From Azadirachta indica (Eukaryota; Streptophyta; Magnoliopsida; Sapindales; Meliaceae), in contig CM040453.1 in the NCBI GenBank assembly GCA_022749755.1, forward strand, positions 12,719,368-12,783,367: 64,000 nucleotides of DNA. Direction: 5' to 3'. The position numbers were made by a program, and so were the translations under genes. The notes beneath the pieces were generated by a model. The model saw only the letters and a program-made list of their open reading frames with translations. It did not search any database and was not told the origin of the DNA. Shown piece after piece: positions 33,701-54,305 of this stretch (position 1 is its first letter; each line of letters starts with the position of its first letter).

Positions 33701-36700
33701 TCACTAGACATTGAAAAGATATGGCTTGATCAGCTTCCCAAAATGTCAGTTTCCTCTTGTCAAAATTTAACAAAATTGACAGTGAACAACTTAAATTATC
33801 TGAAGTTTTTGTTTCCGACTTATATGGTTAATAGTCTTGTGCGACTCCAAAAGCTTGAAATAGAGAGTTGTAATTCTTTGGAAGGAGTAATTGAGGGCAC
33901 TAGGCTAGGAAGAGATGAAGAGCTGACGATTGAAGCAGTGGTTTTTCCTAAGTTGCACCACCTGAAACTATCAGATCTCCCAAAACTTACGAGATTCATG
34001 TCAACAAGCTCCTCTCTATCAGAAGAGAATAGTAGCATTCATAACGAGACTGACACCCAACCGCTCTTTGATGAAAAGGTATTTTCTTTTTATTTGATTC
34101 ACTAATATTAAATTTAATTAATATTTATAATTAATTAATTCAATTGAATATGTATTTTGTACTTCAGGTAGAATTCCCAAGTTTGGAGGTATTAATAATT
34201 GAAAAGGTGGATAATTTAAGAAAAATATGGCCTTGCCAACTTGATTCGGGTTCTTAATTACATTAATTAAGATATCTAATAGTTAAAAATTTGTGTTTTT
34301 AATATTAATTTGGTTGATTATACAGGTTATATTCTCCAATCTCACAACTTTAAAAGTATTCTCGTGTAATGGGCTGAGAAATTTGGCATCAGTTTCGGCA
34401 GTTGAAAGTTTAGTGAGACTGACAAGAATGGAGATAAGTAATTGCGATAAAATAAAACATATCATAGAGATGCAGCTTGGAGAAGAAGTGAAGGAGGATC
34501 TTCTTGTTTTCAACCAACTGGAATATTTGATACTTAATAAATTAACAGTACTTGAAAGCTTTTGTTTAGGGAATTACACCCTTGAATTCCCATGCTTGTC
34601 AGAAGTAGTTGTGAGGGGATGTCCAAGCATGAAGGTTTTTTCTCAAGGGGTCTTACGCACACCAATTCTACACCAAGTGCTATTGCATAGGTATGATAGG
34701 ACTGAATTCCAGTGGGAAGGCAATCTTAATTCCACCATACAAAACCTATTCGAAGAAATGGTACGTATTTTGTTTCCCAAATTTTTGGTTTCTTTTAATA
34801 TTATATGTTCTCTCCTTTTAGCTGGAACAATTTTCTCGCTCGATAGCACAAACAACTAGCTCAATAGCACTCCTACCCCATTATAGGCAATTATATTATT
34901 TGGTAATTTTATCAAAATATCATGTTGATAAAATTGAAAATATTAGAAGTTGTTTTTGAACGCATTTACAGAACTGTTTATAATTGATTTCAAATATAAA
35001 AATAGCCAAATATGTATGATTGTATTTTTGTATTAAAAACAAAAAAAAAAAAAAGAAATATTTTTTAAAAAACTTTACTTGAAGATAAAAATTAAATTTT
35101 TGTTATTTTCTATCACTTTCAAAATTAGTTTTCAAAATTAATTACAATTTTTTTCTTAAAATAACCAGTCTGCTTATTTTTAAAAATAATATCAATCGCA
35201 CATTCTCATTATTTTTTATTTTAGAAAACTATTGTAACAAACACTACTAAATAATGTTTTTTTTTTTAAAACTTGATTTTTAAAATATCATTTTAATTAT
35301 AGTTTCAAAAACAACATTTTAAAGATATTACGGAGCACAATTTTGTTATGGTTAAATATTTATACATAGTATATATTTTCATTTAGCTCATACTTATTTG
35401 TAACAACTTATGTCCAAAATTAATTATATAGTTGCTACAGAACAAAATTATTGAATATTAAATATTAATCAAAATTATTGGATTCTACTAAAATTGGGGG
35501 TGGCCCAAAATTTTTGTAACTTTGTTAACTTTATAGTCAAATTAAACACAGTAAGAACATCATTATATAACAAAAACAAAAAATCTTGTTCCTAAAACAA
35601 GTACATTTTATAATAAGTTTATTTTATCTTATTATAAGTTGTTTTATTTTTTAACTGAAACGTTTGGGTTTTGGTAGGTTGGATTCCGCGAGTTCAAAAA
35701 TTTGGAACTCTCACGATTTCCACATTTTAAAGAAAGATGGCACAATCAAACACTTCCTGCCAGCTGCTTTGGCAATTTAAGATCTTTGGTGATAGATGAC
35801 TGTGCGTTTATGTCAAGTGCCATTCCAACTAATCTGTTGCCATTCTTGGGCAAATTGCAAAATCTGAAAGTTAAGCACTGTGATTCAGTAACAGAGGTGC
35901 TTCATTTGGAAGAGCTAAATGTTCATGAGGATTATAGGCTGTTATTTCTTAAACTGCAGCAGCTGAATCTCATAGATCTTCCGAAACTCAAAAGGTTCTG
36001 CACCTTCAACGGGAATATAATTAAACTAGGCATTTCATCTCTGTCAATTGAAAATTGCCCTAGTATGGAGACATTCATCTCCAGTTCTACACCTGTTCGA
36101 CCATTTTTTAGCAAAAAGGTGATCTCAGTTAACATACTCTCCTCAATAGCCTCTCTTTTTGTTGTGCTTTATTCTCTGATGATTTAATATTATTATTACA
36201 ATTATCAACTAATTAATTTTTCAATACGTCATCTTCTAATTGGAACTATAACAATGTACGATTTTTTTTCCCTTTTTCTAAATCATATTGGATTCAGCAT
36301 CAGATTTTATTGATTTTATCTGAATATTCAATTTGATTTACATTTTTCCTTCGAATTAATGTTTTATGCTTGGATGAGTACTACATGCAAAGATTAGACA
36401 TTTTCATTTAACACTCAATGTTTATTTAATTACAGGTTGCATTCCCCAGATTAAAACAGTTAAAGCTATCTAAACTGCCAAGGTTGTTGCATCTATGCAA
36501 GGAAAATTCTCATTCCAGCATAGGTTTCCACAATTTGGAAACTCTAGAAATATCAGAATGTTGCAACTTAGTAAAATTTGTGCCTTCTTGGGTGTCTTTC
36601 CAGAATCTGATCACAATGGAAGTATCAAAGTGTGACAGGTTGATAAATTTACTGACATTCTCAACTGCTAAAAATCTAGTGAATCTTAAAAGAATGCAGG

Positions 36701-37160
36701 TAATTGATTGCAAAATGATTAAAGAGATAATTCGTGTTAGGGACAAAGTGAAGAAGAGCCGTATTGTTTTCAGCCAACTGGAATATTTGGGACTCGATTG
36801 TTTGCCAAGCCTTACAAGCTTTTGTTTAGGAAATTACAAACTTAAATTTCCATCCTTACAACAAGTAATTGTGAAAGAGTGCCCAAAGATGGAGATCTTT
36901 TCTCGGGGAGACTTAATCACACCGAAGCTGCAAAGATTACAACTAACTGGATTACAAGATGAAGGGCGTTGGGAAGCCAGCCTTAATTCAACCATACACA
37001 AACTGTTCGAAGAAATGGTATGCACATCCATCTCCCTTGTATTTGCTTATTTTTGTCTTCTTCTTATATTAATTCGTGATTAGTTTTATATCCTTTGGAT
37101 ACTTATACATACATACGTACGTATTTACATACTTATATACAGAATGTGCAGAGCTTTTAA
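30721..37160 (+). CDS. CC-NBS-LRR disease-resistance protein (At4g27190/RPS5-like), possibly disrupted in the LRR
   Basis: Exon 1 (30721-33585, 955 codons) starts MEVVAQVVSG and encodes a coiled-coil region (about 1-150). The NB-ARC domain has P-loop GVYGMGGVGKTT (183-194), kinase-2 LVVLDNIW, RNBS-B TIVLTSRD, GLPI, and an intact MHD (478-480). LRRs start near residue 560. Phase-0 exons continue the LRR: 33665-34078, 34326-34760, 35678-36118, 36436-37017, with a short last exon 37143-37160 ending in TAA. A further exon-like piece, 34168-34257, also LRR, meets TAA in frame, and its GT donor at 34250 would break the frame. If used, the protein stops at about 1122 residues; if skipped, it has about 1584. 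Such proteins are intracellular immune receptors that sense effectors. The exact LRR structure and functionality are uncertain. Confidence 0.82.
34168..34257 (+). other. NLR exon-like segment with in-frame stop
   Basis: Follows a good acceptor (TACTTCAG) and reads VEFPSLEVLIIEKVDNLRK then IWPCQLDSGS and TAA. The IWPCQL part matches the IWLDQL of the previous exon, so it is a genuine LRR piece. Either it is a premature terminal exon or a remnant now skipped. Confidence 0.6.
34861..35677 (+). other. AT-rich NLR intron segment
   Basis: Intron between the LRR exons ending 34760 and starting 35678. It has poly-A and poly-T runs and no recognised insert. Confidence 0.6.
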
Positions 37161-39132
37161 AGACTACGATTTAGTGAACTGAAAGCATCTCTGATATACA
37201 ATGAAGGAGAGCAACTATCTGGAATCATGCACGCTGGTATATTTGAAGATGTTAAATTCTATTTGGAAACAGCCAATTATTTCTATTACCAATACTTGTA
37301 TTTCTCATTTGTTTCATTGATGTTAAAATTGTATTAAACACCACAACTTCTGCCCCCTGCTCCCCGGTATCTTTGATTTTCTTCTACTGTTCAAACATCT
37401 TCTTCTTCATTGCTGTTTTCAGAATCTCCAAATCTTCTTATCTATCCATGAAAGAATATAATTATGTGGTGATTTCAGTCGCCTCCTTTTCAATCTCTTT
37501 GTATTTTTGCTCACATTGGCAGAGCTCTGCTCTCAGAAAAGATGTGCATCATTATTCAATAAGTTTGAACCATCCTTTACAATTTTTACTTAATATTATT
37601 TTTTAATTTACTGTTATTTATTTCTATTTTGCTTTTATTAGTGATATTTTAGTTAGTATGATTAGTTCTAAAATTGATTTGGTTCATATATGTGTTTCGT
37701 TTCGTTTCGTTTCGTTTTATAATCTTATGCGTTTTTTTAAAAACAGAATATGTTTTTAATTTTATATGCATATATTGTTTAATTTCATTTACATGGCTAT
37801 TATCAAAAATATGATTTTATGCACATTTGACTTAATTCATATTTGTGATTTATATTGAAATGAGTATTTGTATGAATTTTTCTTAAGGTCTTATCGTTTT
37901 AAGGAAGATTCATTTTTGCATTTATTTACGATAGTTTAATCGCTTAAACTTATTAAACTATTCTTCTATGTCTAATACTGTCCGTAAGAATCACAGTGCA
38001 TGAGATATCTTTCTTACTCTTGCTTTTGGATTTTCCCAACTTTGTACTTAATTTTTCTTTGAAAGATTTGAGAAAGAAATATATTTTTAAGGTCTAATTA
38101 AGAAAAATTAGGAAATGATTTCTTTATCAATATGATTAAGTATTGCACATTTTTAAATTTCATATTTTGATTATACTTCTCAAATTTGTGTAATATGCAG
38201 TGTTTAATATTGCCCAGGGGTTTGATTGTGAGAAGTGGATATAAATAGTGTCTAGGGATTATATTAATTATATATATATATATAATGATATGAATTTATC
38301 ACATTAATAAATTTATTCAAATTATATCAGAGTTAACAATTCAATTCTTGATATATATTTTTGTTTGTATTTCTACTTGGGATATTATGATATTTATTGT
38401 GTCTCTGTGTGTGTACATATGTATGCTACATTAAGTTTATATATTTGGTAGCATATCCTAAAGTTCAAAGCTTTTTTACTTGCTTCATAATATTTTATAC
38501 ATTTGACTTGTTTACATGATGTTGTATAAAATTTTAGAACATTATTACATCTTGAAAGCAGGCACAACATTTTGAAGATGATTATATTTTATATGATGAT
38601 ATCGATAAACTAAATTATCTTATGTAGATATTTTTTTTAAAAGTTTATATAGTGTCTAATAATTAAATTGCAATTAATTCTTTAAACAATTATTTAGCCC
38701 TAAAGGGAGAAAATTTTTCAATGATTCAATGTAAAATATGATGGTATAAAATTATGCATCAAATAAGAAAATTCCTAAGTCAAAAATACGAAATTTTCTT
38801 TTGGCGTGTGTACTTGCTAGTCTTTTTTATTAAAGATTTATACAATTAAAGATATTTAGTAAATTCAATACTTTTTACAACCTCTGTTTACAAGAAAGTT
38901 AGAATTTATTATTAAATTAACATTGGTTACAATTTAGAATTCAGGTTTTTGATTTATAGGAATACCTAAAGCTTTTAATAAATAAAAGAAAAAAATAGTA
39001 TAGTTTGCAAGTTATAAACATTTTATACTGAAATTTATTTGTTAGTATATAAAATCTTATAATATTCTTTTCTCATTTAAATTTTCTAAATATGAATCAA
39101 TTTATATACCTTAAGGTTAGTGGGAACATATA

Positions 39133-39168
<36 letters not shown>

Positions 39169-41880
39169 TTCTGTATAAAGCCTATAGTTTTGCTTGCAAC
39201 TATTAATTTGAGTTTTATCATACGAGACAAAATAATCTATCTTAAACTTCTAAATGAAGGATATGCGTGATACGATTTATTCAAATAAAGATCATGATAG
39301 ACAAATCCAATAAAACATTATAGTTATTTCTTAAAGGGCACAGATTTATAAAAGAATTTAACATTAGATATTGTCTTAAAGATAAAATTTATTTTGTTGA
39401 GAAGCTATATTATAGTAGATAAAATAATATTAACTAGTGGTATAAAATTGTCGATTTAAATGCAAAAATCACAAATAATTTATTATGTCTGGTCTAATAA
39501 AGTTTTATTCTATAAGAGGAATAAAAGATGAAACCAAATTTAAAATATCAATATAAAGTAATTTTATTCTTAAAAAGTCACTTTGAGAAACATGAACAAA
39601 TTATACACAAACATATAGCTCATTTTGACAGATCTAATGACTAAAAATTAATTTACCAGCTATATTAATTATATGGGTCTTATTGGTTTAATTTTGGGTG
39701 TACTCTTTTGATATTTATTTTAACTTCTATATACTAGTTTTGTAATTACAATAAACTATAAAATTATAATATTTGTGGACATAAAGTATGTTGAAAAATC
39801 TTTTGAGACTTATAATTGGACCTTGAACAACTCAAGTTTCTTTGTAAAAATAAAAATATTTAGATAGAAAATATCTTAGTGATAGTATAGGAAATAAATA
39901 TTATTTTTTTAACAGACTTGACTATAATGATTCATGTATTAATATTCTATTATGGTACAACTATCAATTAGCATATGATTTCTTTTAAGTAATTAGTATA
40001 GGGATTAGTTATCATTAATAAATATTTCATTTAATATGCAGCACAAGTGGGACAATGTAAGAATTTTCTTATTTATGACCCACATATTAATGAACTAATT
40101 TATTAATTAAAAATAATAAATTCGTATTAAGATTCACTTCCATAATTTAGGGTAAGTAGACTAGTAGCAGATATTTTTTATGAACCACTTACTTATTTTA
40201 AGATTACTAGTATAGTTTATTTTAAGGTAGATAATGTAAAAACTATAAAAGTTCATATAAATTTAAAGAATGAAGGATTAGAAGTGACAAATATGAGTGT
40301 TAAAATATACTTCATCAATTATAATTGAAAATAAGATTTTTATTTTATATTTTACTTTCATATATAACACTTAAAAGGAGTCAAAATACTATATTTTTAA
40401 ATTTTTTATGGGAAGGTGACATATATATTACTAAAATTTAGTTTATTAAACATATTAGTTTTAATAATTTTAAAAATATTTGTTAAAATCTCGGATCGTG
40501 AGTACAAGAACTCTTGTGATTCTATATTGATTAGCCATAAAAAAATGTTAGACCCTTTAATTTAATAAAAAAAAATAATAATATTATTTTATTTTACCAA
40601 CAAATTGATAATATAAGATTTATTAATATATTATAACTAAAATATGAATGATTTATTTTACAATATATTTATAAAAGGATATTAATTACATTATAAGTTA
40701 ATTAAAATATATTTATATATAATTAAAAAATAAGTAGAATACTAATAAAATAATAAAAATAAAATATATATTTCATGGCACACGTCATCTCTTCCCACCT
40801 TCCTAAATGTTCCATGTACACATCCCACTGTAATAACTTGTTTTAGGTGGGCCATCGTAAGAAGAAAATCCTTTTGAAGAAAGGAGGTTGAGAAATGTTC
40901 TACTTCTAGAAAGCTCTCTTCAACCAATCACCTTATCGATGTAACATATATTTCTTTTTTATTATTTTATTTATATTTTAACTATACATAAATGTATTTT
41001 AATTTAATATGATATTAATCAATAAATATAGTGCATTTATTTTTATTAAATTTTAGAAGTCTAGTAATAAATAATTTTCCCTAGATAACTAATGTCACCG
41101 GATTAATATATTAATAAATTAATATTTTAATATATATTTTTTGAAATTATCAACATGTAATAAATTTAATAAATTAAACTTTAGTAATTTTATATTTTAT
41201 TTTATTTTATTTTTAAGACATATAAAATATATGATAACAATAATATAATTTTTGTTTGAATAGTATATAATTATATATATAATTTATTAATATTAAATTA
41301 AAAATTTATTAAGAGTGGAAAGTTAAAATAATTATAAGTTTGACAACGTTAATAAAAATTTATGTCTAATTTAAATAAAATTTATCTTTAATTTAAGAGA
41401 AATATACTGATAGCACTATTATGAGGATTCAAATTTCTTCTCTAAAGAAAACTTTCTAGAAGTTTTAGTTTGCAATACTAAAAAAGAATATCTTGGGATA
41501 CTAAACATGTTTAAGCGTGGTTAGATTTAAATTGTTAAATTTAGTAAACTACATCCACATTTGTTATTTCTAAAAATATGGGACTAAAATGTAATTATGT
41601 CCATTCTTTTGGAAACATAACGAAACTTCGACGAATGATGTAACGCGCAATGGGAAGACAATACGACACGACAAAACACATACTCACGTCAAATGTCATA
41701 TGCATGACTAAAAATTTTAAAAAATTAAAAAATATTTATTTAGATTTTTTTTAAAATATAAAATTTTAATTTACAAGGAAAATAAATTAAAAAAAAAAAA
41801 AGTAAATAGCGATAGAATTGACAGATATTTAATTTTAAGACAAAGAAAGGTACGCTCCTTTTCCCTCTGAAAAATCTCTG
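37161..41880. other. AT-rich intergenic region
   Basis: No supported gene. Right after the NLR stop, about 37160-37260 may be LRR remnant. A (TTTCG)n run lies at about 37695-37716, and TA-repeat runs at 38270-38284 and 39128-39167. The remainder is low-complexity sequence. Confidence 0.6.
39128..39167. repeat. (TA)n microsatellite
   Basis: About 40 bases of alternating TA with one C interruption. Confidence 0.85.
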
Positions 41881-48336
<6,456 letters not shown>

Positions 48337-51300
48337 TACAGATAGCGACTTGTACAAGCCAGTAAGTTCGGTACAGTTCTTCTTCATGCAGCTTTACCCT
48401 GTCATAGAGTTACTTCTTCTTCTTGTTGAATATTTAGTAAAAGTCCCACAATATTATTTCTTGAAAGGGAGATAAGGAGTGACATACAAGGGTACCCTCG
48501 ACATAGAATTTGGATGAAATCATTTATTTGTTTATCTTGATGTAACTTTATTTTGGAGTAGAAGCAAACCATAAATAATACACAGAATTTGTGAGAGGCC
48601 ACGAATACAGCAAATGCAAATGCTAGTAAACGATGGAGAAATTTTTTTATCTGTTAAACAATGAATATGTGTATCAACTTTTGAGATCTCTTCACTGTTC
48701 AATGTTACCGTAGCCGTTTCTTTGCATGACATCATTGCATTATTATATTCTTGTCAAGTTTATATCTTCAAGTTTCCTAGTTTTTACTTTAATATCTTGA
48801 TAATTGTGTGTGTGTGTGTGTGTGTTTGTACGCGCACGCATGCGTCCGTGAGTGTGTGTGTACATACAATGAAACATCAATGATCTTTTAATTTCACGCA
48901 TTTTTTTACATTATTTGTGAATTGTTGGATTTAGGTATTTGTACTGCATATATGAGATGTAATCTAATACAAGTGTTTAAAACTAACCCTTTATAAATGA
49001 TAAAAGAAAATGTGTAAAGTTAAGGAAGCATTAGTTATATATATATATATACACTCTTATTTCCCTCTTAATTATTTAGGAGTATGTGAATTTTAATTTG
49101 GATTGAACGGTCAAAAAAAAAAAACATAATATGTGTGTGTGTGTTGTGTGTGCATTTATTTGTTTGTGTGTAGATGCATACATATGCGCTCTCTTATGTG
49201 GCTCTTAATTATTTAGCAGTATTAGAATTTTAATTTGGATTTTTTGAACTGTCAAAAAAAATATATATATTTTTAACTGTAAAAGTAGGGACGAAGTGAA
49301 GTTAAAAGTAATTAAACTATTGTCAATTAAGTTTTGTTGTTTATATATATATAAGAGATGGATCAAAGGTGTTTAAGTTTGTGTAATTTCTTACATCATA
49401 TTTATAAATTATTGAATTTATTCACTTTTATATCGAATCTATTGAATTTATTTGCTTTTAATAATTAAATTAAATCTAATATATGTTTATTTATTACATG
49501 AGTTAGGTTTTAAAGTGTATAAATATTAATGATGTATAAATGATATAAAAAACTATTTGAAGTTAAAGAATCATTGATTCTTTCTCATATGTATATTAAT
49601 CTAAAAGTGTTTTTTGTTAACCAAGTTCAACAGAGCAGAACAATAAATAAACATCGTCACTGAACTTAATTGATGTATAATAGTAAAACATTTTTTCCGT
49701 TTCCAAAATATTAAAGTAACAACTTTATCGACTCATATCATCAAATTCAATTTTAATTTTGAATTTCAGTAATCAAGCATGGAAACAACACATTCAAAAA
49801 ACTTTACGTTCTGTTAGTTTTGAACTTCTCCAATGTATGAAAACGACACAGTATTAACCAGAACAAAATTTCATTCCCGGTTGCATAGATGCATTTACCG
49901 TTCATATATGCAAAACAACTTGACCAATTAATGATTATAGCTTAAACGCTAACAAGTTAATAATGTTGAATAACGTCGTCAATCGTTAGGGACTTATATG
50001 ATAAAATAAATCCAATTGTGTAATAATTATTATTTCATCAAAATTCAGGATCCTATTCATTATTATCCCATTTCAACCTAATTGCAGTAATTTTTTTAAT
50101 TCTTTAATATTACCAATTAAATATTACACCAACCGAGGTAAAATTTACTGAAAATAGAAATTGAATTAGCTAATAATTAAAAATTTTAATCAAATCTAAT
50201 TTAACGTTGCGTAAAACTTCGACACTCAATCAAATCTACCCTTACAATGAAAAAGAATCTTATACATAACAACTAGAAATGGTCGAAAATTCTATCAATG
50301 AAATTAGTGGCATTCACATTCAAAACAATTAGGGTAAAGGCTTGGTCACCAATAAATATTTTTTAATTCTTTTTAAAATTTATCTAATTTAATATCACGT
50401 TTGTACAATAATTAATACATTTGAAAAGAAAAGTAATCATTTTCAAGTTGATAAACAGCTCAATAATATTATAAGATAACAGAGATGTATAACTATCGCC
50501 TTTTGAAGTCGCTCAAAAGGTTTTAGGGATAATTTAGAAATAAAACTTATCTGAAAAGGTCCATTATAAGACCCCATAGACATTTAAGACCAGTTTAATA
50601 ACGTTAATTAATACTAAATAAAATACTAAACAAAATATTCAAATTTTTTTTCCACCTGTTCAGTTACTTATTTTAATGACTCTTACTTATCCAATCTGAT
50701 TACCAAATTTTAATTCACAATTCTATTCTTTCAAACAAAAAACAAATTTCACAATTATATATTAATTAAACTAACACTTGAATGCTTCCAAAAATTCCAG
50801 AATATTTTAACAACGTTTTCAATCAATACTCGAAAGAAAAAGGAGTATATTCGTCAAAACTTCAAAAATATCATACAAATAGAACTTATATATATATATA
50901 TATATATATGTATCATATAAATAAGTATCACATGAGTGTACATATTGAAATATCAATTTTAAATTTTTTATTTTCATAAAAATAAATAAGACTTATATTT
51001 TAAGAAAAAACATTACAGTCAAATTTAAATTTCATTTATGTTCAGAAGCATCAGGCAGAAAAATAGCACACATATATAACATTTTTCTAGATAAAAAATT
51101 TCCATCCTTGCTTTGACATTACATCAAAGCTTTCCTTCTGAAAACCATGACATTAAACTAATGCTACACTTGCTTTCTCATACTAAAATCATCCAAAAGC
51201 CTCTTTTCAATGTCACTTCCAATGACAAAAAGGATGATTGCCATTTTCATTCCACCTAGCGATTCACATACATCTAATCCTGCCTTGCACTCCCCACGCA

Positions 51301-51357
51301 AAAAAAAAAATTACAAAATGGAGCAAATATTTACCCTACTACCATTATCATTACATT
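48337..51357. other. Spacer between PECT1 and the acidic-protein gene
   Basis: The first few hundred bases should be the PECT1 3' UTR. The rest is AT-rich with no gene seen. A (TG)n run with alternating purine-pyrimidine sequence lies at 48805-48866, shorter TG repeats at 49133-49174, and a (TA)n run at about 50887-50910. Convergent transcription is expected across this spacer. Confidence 0.55.
48805..48866. repeat. (TG)n and alternating purine-pyrimidine tract
   Basis: Twenty bases of pure TG, then GTACGCGCACGCATGCGT-like alternating sequence and another TG run. Alternating tracts of this kind can adopt Z-DNA. Confidence 0.8.
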
Positions 51358-53002
51358 TTACCGAAACCATGTGATGGGAGTGGAAGTGCTTTGTGGAAGC
51401 TGCGGTGTCATGCAGTGCTGTTGCTGCCATTGATTTAAGCCGTCGATTTCCCTCCTTCCACCAAATTCATATGCATTTGCTTGGTCTATGCTAGGGTTAC
51501 TGTTTTCTTCAATATCCATTGTTGCTTCTCCCATATCATCAGCCTCCTCCATTTGGGAAGCATCTGTTTCTAAGCTAGTGGCAAGCTGAAACTGAGAAGG
51601 AACCCACGGAACAACAGCCAGGCTGTTGCTTGTGGTCGCATCATTCTTGTTATGCGAATTTTCTTCATCCTCTGACAATTTCATGCCCCTGGTATGGCTT
51701 GCCCGAAGAAATGGATCTGCAGAGTCGGGACACAGAATTAGGGAAAACATAGCCACAAGGAAGAATAGTCAATCTTACATGAATTTATAAAAGCTAAGCA
51801 AGGCATATACTAGCATTTTGTATCATTACACGTCAAACGTTAACCTCAGCCGGGTCTAATTAATAAGATCCAAGCAGTCAGATGATTGATTTGCAGCTTT
51901 ACATCACCAACATCAACAATGTATAAATAAAAGCCATCCTAAAGAGAATATTAATCAAAATGTTATCTCTTTTTGTTACAGCCCAAGAACAAAACTTTAA
52001 TCACAGCCCCCTAATATCTTCAGTACTTCAAGCTTTTACTTACTTTGAAATCATAGTTGAAAAAGAAGTGGTTCATAATACAAATTTTTAAGCTTTGTTT
52101 GAACTTGCGGTGCTTCTACTGTGCTTTGAAAGCAAAGTTTGCAAACTACATGGTCAGAACCAGCTCATGTCATCTAATGCTTTCATCCCACAGTAGCTGA
52201 AGCCATTCGGCTCACTTGCTTTTCCAAATATTCAAGATTCCATCCCATGGTTTGGGGATATCTTTAAAGCTACAACACCTCAATCCCAAACGTAAGATCA
52301 AAAAACAAATTAATAGCCCTCCACAATTATCAGCATACATCATTTAAACATGCAAGAACAGAGCTACAATTCTAATACTATCTGAATTATAAGCTCACCA
52401 TACAGCCATGTGAACTTAGTAATTAAACAAGCTGAACCCAACATACCAATCATTCAATATTTGTAGAATGCTAAACCATGCATACAAATATATAAGGAAG
52501 GATTCGGGAATTGGAACTCACTTTTAAACCCAGAAATTAAGTCCCAAGAGACAGAAACACTCGGAGAAGAGGACTGTAACAGAGGATTGTGGTTGTACAA
52601 AACAATAGCCTTCTCATCATTCACAGTGTCGCATACTGTAAGATCATCTTCAACACCAACAACATCCTGCTCCCTTTCCTCCTCCATTATTGGCGGCAAA
52701 TGTGCATTCTGTAAATTAATTCATCAAAAAACAAAAACCCACTTCAACAAATCCATAAATTTGACCTCTAACAATAAAATTTACATAGATGATAACCTTG
52801 AAACACAAAAATTATTTACCAGACGGCGAATCTTGCGAGCAGGAGAAGAAAGAGAGAAATCATGCAAGTCATCGCTGACATCATCAACATCAAACTCTTT
52901 CCTCTTCATCATCTTCATCATTCTTTTTTCTTCCCTTCTTTCAGACAAATCAATCTGCTGTTTCTGTTTCTCGCCAACTGGGTCTGTTGAGAAACCCCTC
53001 AT
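51358..53002 (-). CDS. Acidic plant protein of unknown function (three exons)
   Basis: Minus-strand exons 53002-52820, 52708-52522 and 51716-51358 total 729 nt for 242 residues; junction phases 0 and 1 agree. The N-terminal part is basic and charged (KRMMKMMKRKEFDVDD) and includes SSPARKIRRL, a possible nuclear localisation signal. The centre is acidic (IMEEEREQDVVGVEDD). The C-terminal part is low in complexity, rich in Gln, Ser and Thr, and contains VVPWVPSQFQ. No enzymatic motif, membrane segment or known domain is visible. The look suits a disordered nuclear protein, but that is inference. Its start lies head-to-head with SWC2, about 1.1 kb away. Confidence 0.75.
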
Positions 53003-54125
53003 AAGTTAATAAAAAAGTAAAGTGAACCAAGAACACAACTGGAGAGGTTTCTCTTTTTCTCTAGACAAATCCAGAACCACCGTCTATTTTCCATTTCTTT
53101 TATATTATTTTATTTTATTTCGCCCCCCAATGTTTGGAAAAGTCACAGGTAGATAATAAATGATCAGTCATGTCAACGGAGGGTTGAAAACCATGGAGCT
53201 CCCTTTGCGCCTTTGTGCGGGGAGGTATGTGTTAATTTTGAACAGATTATGATTTATTTGTAATTCTTTGAAAATTAAGGAGGTATATGTTAATATCCTA
53301 ATACGTACTGTAAATGCTGAAAAAATATATCAAGAAGATAGACAAATGAAGAAAGGACTTGGCTGCAAATAGTAGTGTGCTGTATTTTGTGTGTTCCTAT
53401 TCTTTGACAGAATAAAAAGATTCTGAAGATTTGGGCTTTTGTAAAATAGTGTGTAATCCTGTTCAATATTGTGTTTTTATCTTCGGCGCACAGCAAATAT
53501 TTGAGACTAGAGAGAGTTACAGATTTGATAAGAGTTGTCGGTTAAAGAGATACTTTGCGTATTAAAAAAATCCTATGACATTTGTGTCATTGGATAAAAT
53601 TAATACATTATTTATTGTGACTACTATATCATTTATGTAATGTATATTTCATATATTTTATTATTATTGCTATTTTCTTATCTTGTAATGCTTGTCTATT
53701 ATTATAGAAATAGATGGACATAATAGTAATTCTAAAATAAAAATGCCGATTTTCCATTGGCACAGAAAATGTTAATTAACAGTGAGGGTGTAAACGAAGA
53801 GGTTTAGAAATAATAGGACTAAAATGTAAATTTGGCCTTATTTCCACGGCTCCGACGTCGTTTCACCTTAATTAAATTAAAATGCAACCTCACTAAACCC
53901 AAAGCTCCTCCATGCGAAAAGGCTTCCCTATCGCTCTTCGTTTTCGTTCTCGTTCTCTGGCATTTTAAGTGGTATAAGTTTGTGATTTTTTCTGATAATT
54001 AGTTGGAAATTCAAACGAAATCAGAGAATCTTCTCCTTGAATCGAGTGCTCAGTAGTTGTGGCTCGTAGTGTTATTTACACCTCCGTTGCAAGAAGAAGG
54101 CAAGGCAAAGCATTAGGCGCCCGTC
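53003..54125. promoter_or_regulatory. Shared intergenic region between divergent genes
   Basis: About 1.1 kb between the minus-strand acidic-protein gene and SWC2. No open frame of interest. A pyrimidine-rich stretch at about 53040-53110 fits the leader of the first gene. The region at about 53900-54125, richer in GC, fits the leader of SWC2. Confidence 0.5.
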
Positions 54126-54229
54126 ATGGAAAACTCAGACAAAGGGGACGATGTGCCTGTATTCCTTGACCGCACTTCTCGAGTAACCAGAGGAAAAAGG
54201 TGAATTCCGATTGATTACATAGCTTGCTA

Positions 54230-54305
<76 letters not shown>

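Noticed and set aside
37373..37606. 77-codon frame after the NLR gene
   Set aside because: Low-complexity Phe/Ser/Tyr-rich translation of AT- and pyrimidine-rich DNA, without LRR consensus.
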